DNA from: Scenedesmus sp. ARA3
Lineage: Eukaryota > Chlorophyta > Chlorophyceae > Sphaeropleales > Scenedesmaceae
NCBI GenBank assembly: GCA_004335835.1
Contig: RWJK01001026.1
Location: 37,270 to 101,269, forward strand
Direction: 5' to 3'
DNA: 64,000 bases
The notes under the pieces were generated by a model. It made no database searches. It saw only the letters and a program-made list of their open reading frames with translations, and was not told where the DNA came from. The translations under genes and the position numbers were made by a program. Every line of letters starts with the position of its first letter. The first letter of the stretch is position 1. Below, in pieces: positions 31,900-43,465 of this stretch.

Positions 31900-34486
31900 A
31901 TGCAGTCGGCACAAAGCAGCATGATCAACAGCAGCAGCAAGGTCGGCACCTGCAGGTTACTGCCCCGCCTTGGCCAAAGCTTTCCAAGCGGAACTTCCAG
32001 CAGGCTGTATGCTCAGCATAGTAACCGACAGCTGCCAGGCATTCACAGCAGCCGCAGTAGCAGGCAGCACAACAGCAGCTGGCAAGTCAGAGCAGAAGCG
32101 GGAGCTGGCGGTGGCAGCAGCGGCAGTGGTGAGTGCAGTGCTAGCCAGCTGTGCAGCTGGCTTGGATCACACGCTAGTATGTTGTGATTCAGTATTGCAT
32201 GCACGCCGGCTGTGCCAAGTACATGTGCATGCCTGTACCCTGCATGTTTGACCTGCAGTCACTACTGCTCGCCTGTGCATGAGGGCTATAGCACCTGGCG
32301 ACACCACCCACAGCGCCAGCATGCAGTGCAATTGGATTACCAGCTTCACTCGTTCTCAGCCCAGCATCTCATAACATATGACTTCAACTTCCATGAACTT
32401 TCATGTGTTCTCAGGTGCTAAGGGCAAGCGCCACAGCAAGCACATGACCTGCATCACTCTTACTCAAGCTGCGGTCTTACTTCTGTGCTGCCCATGCACT
32501 TCTGCATTTCCGCGTTATCCCAGGCGGAAAGGGCAAGGGCTACAGCAGCGGCGGCGGCAGCAGCGGCAGCGGCTCAAACAGCGAAGGCGGAGGCGGCCTC
32601 TTTGCTGCCTACAGCAATGCACTGCAGCAGCACCCCCTGCTGGTCAAAGCCCTCACCACTGCGTTTTTGTCAGCAATCGGAAACCTGATCTGCCAGGTGT
32701 TCATTGAGAAGCAAGACCTCGACAAGCTTGACTGGAAGAGAATCAACACCTTCACGCTGCTGGGTCTGCTGTGGGTGGCCCCTTGCCTGCACTTCTGGTA
32801 CGGCAGCCTGAACAAGATTGTGACGCTGCAGGGCAACGCAGGTGAGACATCACCCAAAGGGTCAGGCTTGAGCTCTTTGTAAATCAAATTATATGCTGCC
32901 GGGGCTGCTGTGGGTGGCCCCTTGCCTGCACTTCTGGTACGGCAGCCTCAACAAGATTGTGACGCTGCAGGGCAACGCAGGTGAGGCATCACCGAAAGTG
33001 TCAGACTTGATGCTTCATCATATGAAAAAGTATTTTGGCACGGCAGCGTGAACAGGATAGTGACACTGCAGGGCCACGCAGGTAAGGCAGCAGCAGAACT
33101 GTCAGACTTGATGTTTTCCATACTTTGGTAGAACGGCCTGAACTCCTTCACGCTGCTGCGCCTGCTGTGGGTGGCGCCCTGCCTGCACTTCTGGTACGGC
33201 AGCCTGAACAGGATTGTGACGCTGCAGGGCAATGCAGGTGAGAGATCACTGAAAGGGTCAGACTCAGACACTAGCGTGCCACACGTCATATGTAAAGAGG
33301 TTGCTGTGCCTGAAGGACACCTGCACATGTACTGCCACCTCGACTGCATGTCGCTCCCTGCAAACAAGGCTGCTGGAGGTAGCGTTGTGCCTGGCCGTCT
33401 ATGCATGCCGCTACTGCCACTGCTAATGTGCGTGCGTAACGCGCCTGCTGCTGCTGCCGCTGCTGCTGCTGTTGCTGCTGCTGCTGCTCTTTGCCCTGCT
33501 GCCCCGCAAGTGCGCTTGCACGCATGGCCTGCGATCAGCTGGGATTCGCGCCGCTATCTGTAGGCAGCATGATGGCCATCCTCACTGCACTGATGTGACA
33601 ATCTTCTGCTGTATGCTGCTGTTCTTTTTGCCACTGTCCCGCAGGTGCACTCGCCCGCTTGGCCTGCGACCACCTGGGCTTCAGGTCTACATCACCAACG
33701 CATGCTTTCCGTAGCACTGCCGGTTGCGTGTACAGCTCATGCTCGCGCCGTGCTGCTGCTGCTGCTGCTGCTGCTGTTGTTTCCGTACTTCCCTGCAGGT
33801 GCGCTTGCTCGCATGGCCTGCGACCAGCTGGGCTTCGCGCCGCTGTTTGTAGGCAGCATGATGGCCATCCTCACTGCACTGATTTGACTATCATTTGCTG
33901 TGTGCTGCTGGTCTTCTTGTTCCTCCCTGCAGGTGCACTCGCCCGCATGGCCTGCAACCAGCTCGGCTTCTCGTCGCTGTTTGTAGGCAGCATGATGGCA
34001 TTCTTGACTGCACTGATTTGACGATGATCTGCTTTCTGCTGCTGTTTGTTTTGCCACTATCCCGCAGGCGCACTCGCCCGCATGGCCTGTGACCAGCTCG
34101 GATTGGCGCCGCTGTTCGTAGGCAGCATGATGGCCATCCTCACTGCACTTATTTGACAATTTTCTGCTGTCTGCTGCTGTTTGTTGTGCCACTATCCCGC
34201 AGGCGCACTCGCCCGCATGGCCTGTGATCAGCTCGGATTTGCGCCACTGTTTGTCGGCAGCATGATGGCCATTCTGACTGCACTTGATGGCAAGTCAGAC
34301 AAAGTGATTGACACACTGAAGGCAGACCTGCCAAGCGCAATAAAGGCAAATTGGGCGCTCTGGGTGCCTGCGCAGTTTCTCAACTTCCGGTTTGTGCCGG
34401 CGCAGTACCAGGTGCTGTTCTCGAATGTGGTGGCGCTGGCGTGGAATGTGTACTTCAGCTTCGCCACGCGGCCAAAGACAGCATGA
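31900..34486 (+). CDS. Mpv17/PMP22-family membrane protein, probably plastid-targeted
   Basis: Three exons join in phase: 31900-32128, 32524-32841, 34203-34486, giving 276 residues. The N-terminus MQSAQSSMINSSSK, rich in Ser and Arg and low in acids, followed by WQVRAEAGAGGG looks like a chloroplast transit peptide with a VRA-type cleavage site. The Mpv17 domain follows: YSNALQQHPLLVKALTTAFL, GNLICQVFIEKQ, WVAPCLHFWYGSLNK, ACDQLGFAPLFVG and the hallmark NWALWVPAQFLNFRFVPAQY, with four membrane spans. Family members are small channel-like proteins of inner mitochondrial, peroxisomal or plastid membranes; the transport role is not settled. The 1.36 kb second intron is built largely from copies of exon edges, and a second copy of the exon 3 end follows the stop. 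Family sure; targeting inferred. Confidence 0.9.
32412..32450 (+). repeat. Decayed copy of the 5' start of Mpv17 exon 2
   Basis: CTCAGGTGCTAAGGGCAAGC at 32412-32431 resembles the acceptor and start of exon 2 (CCAG|GCGGAAAGGGCAAGGGC), about 110 bp upstream. Confidence 0.65.
32893..33245 (+). repeat. Three copies of the 3' end of Mpv17 exon 2
   Basis: The exon end TTCTGGTACGGCAGCCTGAA ... GGGCAACGCAG|GTGAG recurs at about 32900-32983 (nearly perfect), 33033-33088 (decayed) and 33135-33245 (longest; begins with TCCTTCACGCTGCTG). Each keeps a donor. Confidence 0.9.
33475..34165 (+). repeat. Regular ~135 bp array of the 5' start of Mpv17 exon 3
   Basis: Copies of the acceptor and exon start begin at about 33510, 33645, 33799, 33933 and 34068, with the joined exon at 34203. 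Steps are 135, 154, 134, 135 and 135. A unit is about 40 bp of intron tail plus about 95 bp of exon head. Four copies with a readable end close with a stop just after the LTAL codons (TGATTTGAC or TGATGTGAC); the 33645 copy is truncated early. Confidence 0.92.
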
Positions 34487-34728
34487 CAGCCATCTTCACT
34501 GCCAGTGTGGTACTGCTTTCTGCACTGGATAGCAAGGCAGACAGGGTTGTCGATACACTCAAGGCGGATTTGCCGAGTGCCATTTGCGCCAACTGGGCTC
34601 TGTGGGTGCCTGCACAGTTCCTGAACTTCCGCTTTGTGCCGGCGCAGTACCAGGTGCTTTTTTCGAACGTGGTGGCGCTGGCATGGAATGTGTACCTCAG
34701 CTTTGCCACGCGGCCAAAGACGGCCTAG
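34487..34728 (+). repeat. Intact-frame second copy of the Mpv17 C-terminal coding region
   Basis: Directly after the stop, sequence from ACAGCCATCTTCACTGCC to a TAG at 34726-34728 re-encodes SALDSKADRVVDTLKADLPS, NWALWVPAQFLNFRFVPAQY and YLSFATRPKTA without interruption. It joins the first copy across the TGA with no intron-like spacer. It could be an alternative C-terminus or a recent duplicate. Confidence 0.88.
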
Positions 34729-36634
34729 TGCAGCGGCACGGTGAATTGGTTGTGTTGTGGCGTTTCACAGGTGACACAAGCCCACAGCATATGCTGCCCA
34801 CACCATGCAGTTTCATGTGCATAAAGGTTGCCTCAATCCAATGACGGGTTTGTTGCGCATGCAGGCCCGGTGGTGGGCATTATGTTGCATTGTGCTGCTG
34901 CAATGCGAGTATACCCCCAACTTTGTTCACAAGGTGGCAGGGCCCTGTACATATGTACATGCGGCAATGGCATCTCCAGGGCTGTATTGTGACCGCATGT
35001 GCTGGAACTGGCATGGAGCGTGTGCACGCCCCTGTGTCGGCTGGTGAGGTTATACTCTTCCCCAGCATGTATGCTGGGCACTGATGTAAAATGACGAATT
35101 CTATACAAAGTCAGGATCCAAAGGACGCTCAGGGACGCTGGTCATGCACACCTGCGCACCTTCAAGCAATGCTGAGCCAAAAGACCCCCGCCTCAAGCAA
35201 TGCTGAGCAGGGGAGTGTGGTGTCCCTAGTTGCATTGTTTGCAGACTGGTGGTGCCAGCCCAGGGCATGCAGCACAATTGATGCAGTGCGGAGAGCATGC
35301 AGAGCAAGGTTTTTTGCATAGCAAGTTGGCATCTGATGCAGTGCAAACTGCATGCATGGCTAGTTTTGTAACCTGTGATTGTTCACATCATTCTGGATCC
35401 TGGAGTCGTATAAATTCGTCATTTCCATCATCACAGGCAAGCACCCCACTTGCAGGAAGCTTGGTGTTGGGAGCTTGCCTCAGGCAAGTTGTCACAAGTG
35501 GAGACGGTACAGCGTCCTGTGAACCAAAATTCTGTTCAGCAATGCTGAGCTCAAATGCTATTTGCGAAATGAATTATATGCAGCTTTCAAATAGGTTGAC
35601 TCGGGCGATGGCTAGGCAGGCGCAGCCCAGCTGCTCGCGGCATTTTCCATTTCACTGTAGCCGTCACATTGATCAATGTCATGACTGCAGGGTAGCTACC
35701 CTATAGGGGTTCCAGCAGATTTTTCTACTTGCTTGTATCACGTATTTGACCTCGTAAACGCAATGAGATACGTACTAGGATTGTATGTGCGAAGTTTAAT
35801 GGCCTGCTTGGCTGTCTAGACAGAGTTATGGGGTGGTCACTTTTCAGGCACATGACACCGGTGCGTACCCACGTGAGGGGCCAACGGAAGGGCACGAGGC
35901 CCGCTAGTGCGCTGATGACGCCTCAGGTCAAACGTATGGCAGTTTAGGTGAAGTTCCTGCTATTTTGGGCTGCTGGGTGCTGACCGAGGGTTCGTGTTCC
36001 GTCGGGGCCTGGAGCGTATCATGCTGCCTTTGAACTCGTTTACAGATATGACTGGGCATGCAGGCATGGTTCTGACTTACATTCTAAGACTTGTTATTTG
36101 TATACGGTCTTAATCTTGAAGTGCACGTATACGTATACGGAGTGTTGTATACGTAGTAAAGAGTCTTGTTGGTTTACAAGCTCTCGCCTTGAATGAACCG
36201 GTAATCCTTTCAATCAAACTACTTCATCAGCTAAATGTTTAGCACCGTGTGCACCCACTAGCATCTGGATACTTCTTCTGCGCCTTTCCGGCACTCTCCG
36301 AAACCGATAAAAGCCTTCCAGCAACCAGCCGGACAACTATATTCTGATAATCAAGCGTCTCTGCAACAGCTACACCATCACGCATTGCAGGTGCATCATT
36401 TGACGGACTCCATGAGGAGCACCGCGGTGCATGCCTTGCTGACAGCTGGGCATGGTACAAACGTAGCGAACAAGTGGCCTACATATAAATGTCAAGCTTT
36501 CAACGACGAATCTAAATCAATTTGAGTTGTTAGCAGTGGCACAGTGTGCTGCAAGAAAAGAGCTAAAAACACGTTGCCCTGAAGTGCCCCGACTCCTGTG
36601 TACACCTGCTCAACGCTACTATGTCTGCCTGCAG
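34729..36634. other. Intergenic region; likely promoter and 5' end of the next gene
   Basis: No confident exon. From about 35700 to 36540 base composition is noticeably more A+T rich, without CTG runs. ATATAAAT at about 36482-36489 is a possible TATA box. Alternating CGTATACGTATACG at about 36126-36139 is a short palindrome. The signal-peptide exon of the next gene should be here but I could not place it. Confidence 0.45.
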
Positions 36635-38481
36635 GTGGCAATACGGTTACATACACGCTGTCACCGGGGCCGATCCTGTGTAAGACTGACAGCACTGCCA
36701 GTAGCAGCACCGGCAAGGTTTCTTGGAACGTCTGCTTTGGGTATGATCCTCAGGTTCCTCAGGACGTCAACCCTTGCAACAGTGTTGCCACAGCCGTGCA
36801 ACAAGGTGTAGGCTCCAAATGTAAATGCATCCCAAAGGATTTGGACATCACCGTCATCAGTGAGTGTCGCCGCAGCCACCGACTCAGCCTGTGTCACCTG
36901 TTAGATGCTGATCGTCAATCGCAAGTTCAACCTCATCAGCAGCTCTGCTTGTGCTGGTCTTAGGCCGGGCACTGGCTGCCTGCCTGCATGCATATGGTGG
37001 CATCTTCTCTAGTGCACGCCACAGTTGTGCTACTGAAAATGCACATTTTGCAATGTGCTGAACTTGAAAAAAGACATGATGTGATGATATGCGCATACTA
37101 GCATATGCTAGTATGCAATGCATTGCAGGCTTGCGCTGGCATGCTGCACTCTGTGCTTGCTCAAATGCAAAGCATGCGGCTTTTCACACCACAGCTGCAG
37201 ACTAGATGTGTTCATTGCTGATTCTTCAGTGCAGTCTTTCCTATGCGGGATCCAGAAGCCACACTCACGTTCACACCTTGTATGACATTAGACAGTATCT
37301 ATGTGGCTGTATGCCCTCCCCTGTGACATGGAGCAGGGGCTCACTGTGTCAGCACCACTGAGCTAACACACAGCGTTGCCCTGTTTTGCTGTGCCCTGCA
37401 GAGTGCGGCACAGACAGCTGCCCTGCTTGGGCAAATACCACCGCACTGACACGTTGCAGTGTCAACAAGTTTACCCGCAGCACAACTGTCACAGGCAAGA
37501 AGAAGAAGAAGGTCAGGGCCACAGCTCCTCTGGCAACCACAGTCATCACAAGCCCTAACTGCTGGCCAGCAGATGCAACCCCGACTGACATCTGCATTGA
37601 ACACACTGGTGAGTTTGTGGGCTGAAGGCTATTGGCTGCTCTAGCAGCAACTTGCAGGGGATACATATATTTATTAAGGCACTACCGCTGAGTTGTATAC
37701 GCCAATCTTGTGAGGTGGTGAAAAAAATGGCACAAGCTACGCTGCCAAACAGGATTGTATGAGTGATGCAACCAGCAGCACTGCTATTCTGTCATGACGA
37801 CAGAAGGCTGATTAGCACTGCCCCTCTGCAAGCGACTGGACACATTGTACTCTGCCTACATGCAAGGATACTGTGCTGCAGACAAACACTGTTGCACATG
37901 CAGTCTGCCTTGTGTAGAGTCAGAAGGCACCGTGCACATTATCAGCCAGTTGAGCCTGCATCACCATTAATGCAGCGGAGCCGCAGCATGCTCACAAAAC
38001 TGCCTGATGCCTCTGCTCTGGGCAGGACAATGCTATGCCAATCCCACCTGTTCTGGGGAAACAAGAAGTGGTCACTGCGTGCAAAATCGGGACCCTTCTC
38101 AGCAGTTTTCATGCTTTTTCGAATTCAAGAGCACAACCATGGTAAGTTCCAGTGCACAGTACTGCACACACACTGTTCCCCAATCCCGGGGGTCAGGCTG
38201 ACACTCATAGCTATAATATGATGATGTGGATGGTGGTGTGAGCTTGCATTGCACAGACCTGCTATGCAATTGACGCTCAACTCATTCCTGTTGTGAGTCG
38301 TTGCAAAAGGCTCCTCTGCTGGTGTACGTGTGCCTGCTTTGTGTCTTTCTCCTGCACTGTGTGTGCCGGCAGTTGTGATGTAGCACGGCAGCAACACTAC
38401 GTGCATTGCAGCAGCTGTGGAGTGCACGTGTTCTCTTATTTTGTTTGTTAAGCATACATGTCTGCACATCCAGTTGATTGT

Positions 38482-38544
<63 letters not shown>

Positions 38545-39524
38545 CCAGCATGCGTCCTACAGGCTGGGTTGTGCAAGACAACAGGGCTGCGATACATAAA
38601 CTTTGCTTGATTTGGGCGGGGCAGGCACAGCATTTTTGTCATGATGTTTGCTCTGTGGTTTTGATTTGCGACTGCCTTGGGGAACGGCTTAAAGAATGGT
38701 TTAATTAAGCAGTTGTAAGTGCAGTGAAACAATTGTTTCATGAACTGCTCAAGCCGCAACATGTCTTGTGACAATCATCGTTGCACTTTTACTCTTGCAA
38801 AAAAGGCTTATGTTGCTGGACAATCCCATGGCAGTACTAGTGTCACCAGCTCACAAACAGTTGTGCCTGCTGCCTGCGTCACTCCTCTGGCCCTTTTGCT
38901 CAACAGGTTTGCAGGGCTGTTGCAGGAATCTGCGATGTGGAGGAAAAGTGCGATGGGACCAGGAAAGACTGCCCCACCGACGAGTTTCTCAGTGGAAACG
39001 AATGCAGAGCCAAAAATGGCGCCTGTGACGTGGCAGAGACGTGCAATGGAAACGGCCCCGGCTGTCCCAACGATGGAGTTGCCGCTGGAGGTGTGGAGTG
39101 CAGGCCCGTTGCTGGTGTCTGCGACGTGGCAGAGGCGTGTGATGGGACAAACAAAGGCTGCCCCTCTGATGTACTCCTCACTACCGTATGCAGGTCCATC
39201 GCCGGTCCTTGTGACCTGGCAGAGTCCTGCGATGGGGTACACGCAGACTGTCCGACTGACTCATTCAGGCCATCAAGTTATAAATGTAGAGATGCATCTG
39301 GCTGCTGCGACAAGGACGACTACTGCACTGGTGGCAAAGCAGCCTGCGATGACGGTGTGCAAGGTCCCTCTACCCCATGTTTGCAGGCTTTTGGTCCCGC
39401 AGGTGTCAACAGTCCCACTGGTGGGACCTGTGGCACAGGTTCACCCTGCGTCCGGACGTGGACGTGTGATGGCTTGAGCAAGCTGTGCCCCAAGTCAGCA
39501 ACCAACACGCCCGGTTACATTTGA
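36635..39524 (+). CDS. Cys-rich extracellular protein with disintegrin-like repeats (5' end missing)
   Basis: Four exons join in phase: 36635-36859, 37402-37608, 38026-38141, 38907-39524. The first three encode a Cys-containing ectodomain of no family I recognise (GNTVTYTLSPGPILCKTD; SWNVCFGYDPQVPQDVNPC; CWPADATPTDICIE; GQCYANPTCSGE). The last exon encodes four disintegrin-like repeats, such as VAGICDVEEKCDGTRKDCP, GACDVAETCNGNGPGCP and GVCDVAEACDGTNKGCP, then CCDKDDYCTGGKAACDDG and a Cys-rich tail ending PGYI. This cysteine spacing is known from ADAM-type disintegrin domains and from algal and bacterial secreted proteins; nothing suggests a venom protein. A cell-wall or matrix role is inferred. 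An upstream exon, which must end with one base of a Gly codon and carry the signal peptide, is missing. Intron 3 has a sense-strand CAG run at 38483-38543. No exon-edge copies were found. Confidence 0.75.
37093..37116. repeat. Perfect 24 bp palindrome in an intron
   Basis: The left half is GCATACTAGCAT and the right half is its exact reverse complement. It lies in the first mapped intron of the disintegrin-like gene. Confidence 0.85.
38483..38543 (+). repeat. Sense-strand CAG run in intron 3 of the disintegrin-like gene
   Basis: About twenty CAG/AGC units with one CAA interruption. It is an exception to the usual pattern in which intronic runs are CTG on the sense strand. Confidence 0.9.
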
Positions 39525-42270
39525 ACACACCAGTACAGCTGCCAGGGCGCCAGACGTGTGGCACCAGTCATGGCGCTGAATGCTTTGCTGGAGTTACTAG
39601 CACTGTTACTGGGTACAGCACTGTTGAGACAACAGCACCATTGAGTGGCCGAAAAGAGGCCAGCAGACGGTGTCAGACTGATGTGTACTGTGCAGGCAGC
39701 CATGCCCGTAGCTGTGGGGTCATTCTGGCAGCACAATTTTGGGTTGTTTTGCCGTCTACTGTGTGGATGCAAGCACAGATTTGCTGTGCACGTGCTGCCA
39801 GGTGCAAGCTTGTGCTCGCGCGGATGTGTGCTGCTCAACTCTACGTGACGGCATGTAGAGCAACGTATGTCTCAAATAACGCGATGTGTTATGCCACAGC
39901 TGCCATTGCCACAGGCAACGATGCCTGGTTTGCATGTGCTGCCTGCGGAGAGAATGCGCGCCACTGGCCCTTGAAGCCTTTTGGCGCGCAAACGCAAGGC
40001 GTGATAGCCCCTTTGCAGTGTGATGTGCACTGTTTTCTTGCCTAGGGTTGGAGCCCTTGAACTGTTTCTGTGCTGGACTCTGCTGCTGAACTGCTGTGCC
40101 TGTACCTGTTTCCAGTTTGACGTTGCGTTGTAGTGTTGCGTTGCATTGCCTTGCATGCATTGTGCCAGGGGCCCAGAGCATGGCTCGCCACATCCCTCGA
40201 AGATGCTGCTGCAGTAGTGCTTGCTCGTTCTCAGCCGCTGAGCTGTGGCACAGCCTGGTTTGCTACGGTGTGGCGACCCTTACGAGGAGTGAACTGGTTA
40301 TAGCACGTGAACGCCGTTGTTGCTCTGCCGTGATTGCGATGTTGTTGCTGTTGTGTTGTTGGTGAGGGCTGGGTCACGGCAGCTGCCAGCAACAAACCTT
40401 CAAGATGTAGCCTCAGGCTGGTGTTTGGCCTGATCCAGAATACCGTTTCATACTGCGGCAGGCACAGGCAACACCATCACCGGCTGGTCTTGATCAGACC
40501 TGACGACAGGTCCGTGTGAGTTGGGCATGCTTGCCTACAGCCAGGCTCTTGACCCACTGGCCTGTCTTGCACGTATGATTTGCTGTACTTGTAGTGGTTG
40601 CTGGCATGAGCGTGTATTATGGATGCTGAGTTACACTTGCATGTACGTTGCTAGTTTTGGGAACTGTTTGTGACATGAAGTACACTGGCGAGTTGGTGTG
40701 AACTCCTGTTTCGTTGAGTGCTTTACGATTGTGCATTGTGGGTGCACTGTGGCAGCTGGTGCTGCTGCAAGGCTGGCCTTGTCTAGTGTTACTGTGCCCT
40801 ACGACAGCAGTTCGGCAGCATTGTGACGGTACGGGTGTGGCTTGGTGTTGGTTGCCAGAATGCACGCAGTGAACGTGTCAGAGCTGAGAAATGCATGTGC
40901 TGTACTACTGCTACTACTGCTTTGCACTACTGAACTGAGGGCTATGTGACAGACATACATGTAGTGTGTGGGCTGCAGCATGTGTGCTGGGAGGCACAGA
41001 CGTGCGGTACGGTGTTGCTGCTCCTTGCCGTGGGGACTTCCAGGGGATCAAATATATAGAAGTCAGACGGCAGCCACAATGTTTCGGCGCCGTGCCGAGT
41101 ACATGGCCGATATAGTGGGCATTGCATCTGGCTGTGTTTTAGCCAAAGTTGATATGTGAGGGTGTGTGTTCCTGTTGAGAGGAGTCCTCTTTGGTGTATA
41201 GTGCTTGTTGTGTTGGCCAGTGGCTGTTGTTCAGGCCAATGCAACCAGGTGTGACCCACCATGGCATTGAATGTGCCGCATCAGCAGTTCTACTGCTTGT
41301 TACGCTGGATGCAGTAGTGAGGTTCAGGCTCTGATGCATACGTAACATTGTGCAGCATTGTGGCAGCATTCTGACGGCATTTCAGTGGTAATGTGGCGGC
41401 ACTGTGGCAGCGTATGTGGCAGCATGATAGCGGCTGGGCGTTGATTATCTGCCAGACATCACAACGCATTGCCTGGGAAATGTTATGAGGTCATCTGCTG
41501 TACTTCTGCTCCTGTTATTACAGCGTGCCACCTGTCTCATATCAACATATGTTATATACTACACTGTGGTGTGAGGGCAGCAGCCCGGGTGCTGGGGTTG
41601 AACATCAGTGTTACTGCTCCTGTGTTGAGAAACCAGTCAGGGGGCACAAGAAAGAACGTCAGAGTCAGGCAGGCGTCATGATGTTTTGGCGTACTAGCCA
41701 TTTGGCTGTGTATCTGCTTGCAATAGGACTGTCTGGCAAGAGCGTTTGGGTTTCTTTTCCCTAGGGTGCCTTCCTGTAGCGTGCACTGGCATATGGGTTG
41801 ACTAGTTGCTGTTTTTCCAGTCAGAAAAGTCTTTTGGGGCCACTGAAGCACTTGGTGAACGTGCTTGATCAGCATGTTGATTTTGTACCGTGTCACACCT
41901 GCTGCTGCTTGTTGCACATTGTTACAGTTTGTCACATCTTGTTCAGAATGTGCTGCAAAGGCATACTATGTAGTGCACAATTTGGCAGTGAGGCTTTGGC
42001 TGGCGGTCTGCAAGGTTGAACATATGCAGCCCGCCTTTAGGACTTGGGTTTTATCAGCGTCACACCGCTGTTTAGTCCTGACACATCATCGGCACTAAAA
42101 ATAGCATGCATGCATGTACGTTGGCGTGTTGAAGCAGCTTCAGCATTCCTTGCTGAAGCTAGACAAACTGAGTAAACGGCAGGGACCCTCAGTTCTCGGC
42201 GACTGGAACAATCTGCATCACACTGTGGCATGTGCGTGTTGTTTGTAGCCTTAAGAGTTGTGAAGCACAG
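39525..42270. other. Region without a recognised gene
   Basis: A plus-strand frame to about 40045 contains Cys-rich text (RRCQTDVYCAGSHARSCG) loosely like the DDYCTGG segment of the preceding gene and may be a decayed copy, but the frame context is poor. Loose GTGGCAGCA-type repeats lie at about 41355-41430. No other coding signal. Confidence 0.45.
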
Positions 42271-42275
42271 GCGAA

Positions 42276-42810
42276 GGCTACAAGTGCACAGCAGCAACCA
42301 ACATGAGCATCAGCTGCCCATTTAGTGGCAGCTTGAGCAGCAACCCAGCAAACATGTGTGCTGCATGTGTGCAACATCTGTGCTGCGTGTGTGCTGCATG
42401 TGTGCTGCATGCATGCACATGTGTGTGCTGAGTTTGTGCTGCATGTGACACCCAGATCATGCCTCCAGATGGAATCAACTGGCTGCTGCTGCACTCTTGG
42501 TCCCAACCTCAGCTTGGATGGATCTGTTCAGGTTTTTGAGCAATGCAGCGGTAGAAGAACCTGCTGGATGCGGTTTTGCCAGACCATGGCTTGAAAGCAG
42601 AAGTGAAGGCCACGAGTGCACAGCAGCAACCAACATGAGCGTCTGCTGTCCTTTCAGTGGGCAGCTTGGGCAGCAACCCAGGCAGCGTATCTGCTGCATG
42701 TGTTCTGCGGAACACCCAGATCATGCCTCCAGATGGATTCAACTGGCTGCTGCTGCACTCCTGGTCTGAACCTCAGCTTGATCAAGCTGCATTCATGAGT
42801 GCATCTGTTC
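42276..42810 (+). repeat. Two copies of a ~320 bp imperfect repeat
   Basis: AGTGCACAGCAGCAACCAAC ATGAGC and CACCCAGATCATGCCTCCAG ATGGA... blocks occur at about 42284 and 42449, and again at about 42616 and 42713. A TGTGCTGCATG-rich tract at about 42355-42450 is inserted in the first copy. Confidence 0.8.
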
Positions 42811-42814
42811 AGGT

Positions 42815-43465
42815 TTTCTGCTGCGCTGTGGCTGCGTGCAGACAGACTGCATGTCAGCACCGCCAGTGGTTTGCCAAACCCAGGGTGACTGTTGAGAAGG
42901 GGTTCCCATTGCTGTGTTGTGGCTGCACGCAGAGAGACTGCATGTCAGCACAGCCAGTGGTTGGGGTGGTTGTTGGAGAGCGCTGAGCACTGCTGTGTTG
43001 TGGCTGCATGCAGACAGGCTGCATGTCACCACTGCCAGTGGTTGGGGTGATTGTTGAGAAGGGGTTCCCATTGCTGTGCTGTGGCTGCACGCAGAGAGAC
43101 TGCATGTCACTGACAGCGGTTGGGGTGATTGTTGAAAAACGCTGAGCACTGCTGTGTTGTGGCTGCATGCAGACAGACTGCGCGTCAGCACTGCCAGCAG
43201 TTGAGGTGACTGTTGCAAAGCGCTGAGCACTGCTGTGAATTGGCTGCATGCAGAGAGACTGCATGTCAGCAACGCCAGTGGTTGGGGTGATTGTTGCAGA
43301 GCGCTGAGCACTGCTGTGTTGTGGCTGCATGCAGACAGACTGCATGTCAGCACTGCCAGTGGTTTGGGTGACTGTTGCAAAGCGCTGAACACTGCTGTGC
43401 TGTGGCTGCATGCAGACAGACTACATGTAATGTCAGCACAGCAAGTGTTTGGGGTGACGGTTTAA
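42815..43465 (+). repeat. ~81 bp minisatellite, about eight units
   Basis: Units run GCTGTGTTGTGGCTGCATGC AGACAG ... CATGTCAGCAC ... GTGATTGTTG, followed by either GCGCTGAGCACTGCTG or GGGGTTCCCATTGCTG. Because the period is divisible by three, long frames stay open on the minus strand by default. It lies downstream of both converging genes. Confidence 0.88.

Noticed and set aside
38907..39524. Snake-venom-type disintegrin toxin
   Set aside because: Only the cysteine spacing is shared; there are four repeats in an algal gene and no venom architecture, and such domains occur widely in non-toxic secreted proteins.
39530..40045. Extra exon of the disintegrin-like gene
   Set aside because: Cys-rich text is suggestive, but the frame with QTDVYCAGSHARSCG has no acceptor in phase and the preceding exon already ends in a stop.
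42793..43411. Long minus-strand open frames of 185-199 codons
   Set aside because: They are produced by the 81 bp minisatellite, whose period is a multiple of three; two frames are open at once and there is no start context, splice structure or family match.
42815..43465. CRISPR-like regular repeat array
   Set aside because: Units are contiguous and diverged without unique spacers, and the genome is eukaryotic.
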